In this document: positions 5,981 to 6,535 of the stretch, one piece after another | How positions within the stretch are numbered: the stretch's first letter is position 1 | Layout of the letters: every line of letters begins with the position of its first letter | Source of the DNA: an uncultured Eubacteriales bacterium | GTDB taxonomy: Bacteria > Bacillota > Clostridia > UMGS1883 > UMGS1540 | Assembly: GCA_900552775.1 (NCBI GenBank) | Contig: USAP01000092.1 | Coordinates: 1-6,535, forward strand | Direction of reading: 5' to 3' | DNA: 6,535 nucleotides | Position numbers and translations under genes: made by a program | The notes under the pieces: model-generated | The model's database searches: none | The model's input: the letters and a program-made list of their open reading frames with translations, nothing else | Told to the model about the DNA's origin: nothing

Positions 5981-5987
5981 TTTTGTG

Positions 5988-6016
5988 TTGACGTATTGGC
6001 GCGGCTGTGATATACT
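5988..6016 (+). promoter_or_regulatory. Extended -10 sigma-A promoter of the DUF1836 gene
   Basis: TTGACG (5988-5993), a 17-nt spacer and TATACT (6011-6016) preceded by TG (6008-6009). The start of transcription would be near 6023, giving a short leader. No terminator hairpin is visible between the beta-helix gene (stop at 5980) and this promoter, so read-through from the operon may add to expression. Confidence 0.8.
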
Positions 6017-6056
6017 GATTTATAACAGATTAATTCGGTAAAGGACTGTTTCCGAA

Positions 6057-6535
6057 ATGATGACAAAAGAAGATTTTTTAAAGTATCGCTGCCCGAGGTG
6101 GGATGAATTTCCCGCCATAGAGCTATATATGGATCAGGTGCTTTCCATTCTGGAAAACAGCCTTTCGGGATTTTCGCACGGCGAACGCACAATAACCTCG
6201 TCCATGATAAATAATTATGTCAAACAAAAAATCGTGAAGCCGCCCGTAAAAAAGAAATATGACAGGGTGCATCTTTCGTATCTTTATGCGGTCAGCATTT
6301 TAAAGCCGCTCATGTCTATTTCCGATATTTGCCGCGGCATAGCCATTGTGCTTCGTAAATTTGAGATTAAGGAAGCATACGATATTTTTTGCAGCGAACT
6401 CGAAGGCGCGCTGAAAGATGTTTTTTCCGAAAACGGCGCGGCGGAGGGAACGGCAGATTGCGCCGAAACCGCTTTGATACGTGCGGCGGTGAGGGCTTTT
6501 GCAAATTTGATGTATACCTCCGTGCTTATAGATGA
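6057..6535 (+). CDS. DUF1836-family protein, 3' end beyond the window
   Basis: A reading frame opens at ATG 6057 (a second ATG follows at once) with AAAGGA at 6040-6045 and stays open to the window edge, giving at least 159 residues. The start MMTKEDFLKYRCPRWDEFP, then AIELYMDQVL (residues 20-29), TITSSMINNYVKQKIVKPP (45-63), VKKKYDRVHLSYLYAV (64-79) and ILKPLMSISDI fit the DUF1836 family of Firmicutes, a small helical, probably DNA-binding-like cytoplasmic protein of unknown function. The conserved W.E.P, MINNYVK and KKY patterns are the basis of the call. A typical member is about 180-220 aa, so most of the protein is here. It has its own promoter and no evident functional tie to the operon before it. 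Confidence 0.85.
   Translation, partial: MMTKEDFLKYRCPRWDEFPAIELYMDQVLSILENSLSGFSHGERTITSSMINNYVKQKIVKPPVKKKYDRVHLSYLYAVSILKPLMSISDICRGIAIVLRKFEIKEAYDIFCSELEGALKDVFSENGAAEGTADCAETALIRAAVRAFANLMYTSVLID

Noticed and set aside
5981..6056. Terminator between the beta-helix operon and the DUF1836 gene
   Set aside because: No stem-loop followed by a T-tract could be found; the segment is explained by a promoter and ribosome binding site.

Overview
The window looks like chromosomal DNA of an anaerobic, low-to-mid GC Firmicute, most likely a gut-type clostridium. The grounds are consensus sigma-A promoters, strong AAGGAG/GGGAGG ribosome binding sites, short intergenic gaps, a Gram-positive-style MetQ lipoprotein and a DUF1836-type protein at the right edge. 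No mobile elements, tRNA, rRNA or CRISPR repeats were seen.

Left part (1-2778): a methionine ABC importer operon in the order metQ (lipid-anchored binding protein), metN (ATPase with a C-terminal NIL domain) and metI (permease). It has its own promoter at 36-65, a perfect 12-bp stem-loop between metQ and metN, and a Rho-independent terminator after metI. The most striking observation of the window is in metQ. Its two halves are in the reverse of the usual order: the signal peptide is followed directly by what is normally the C-terminal half of MetQ, and the usual N-terminal half comes last, joined by a new linker of about 22 residues. This looks like a natural circular permutation of a substrate-binding protein.

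Middle (2776-3905): a LacI/GalR-family repressor on the minus strand, convergent with metI and divergent from the next operon. The divergent region holds a cluster of overlapping inverted repeats built from TTTCG/CGAAA half-sites, directly upstream of a near-perfect promoter (TTGAAA, 17 nt, TATAAT). The natural reading is that the LacI protein controls both itself and the operon to its right.

Right part (3862-5980): a roughly 165-nt leader, then two translationally coupled genes for right-handed parallel beta-helix proteins without signal peptides. The first (426 aa) keeps GH28-like NxD and GDD signatures and is probably a cytoplasmic glycan-active enzyme. The second (213 aa) resembles its N-terminal half, but the GDD pair has become GEY and the C-terminal part of the helix is missing, so it may be a non-catalytic partner. 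The role is inferred to be intracellular processing of a plant or mucin oligosaccharide; the substrate cannot be read from the sequence.

Right edge (5981-6535): a new extended -10 promoter drives a DUF1836-family gene that runs off the window.
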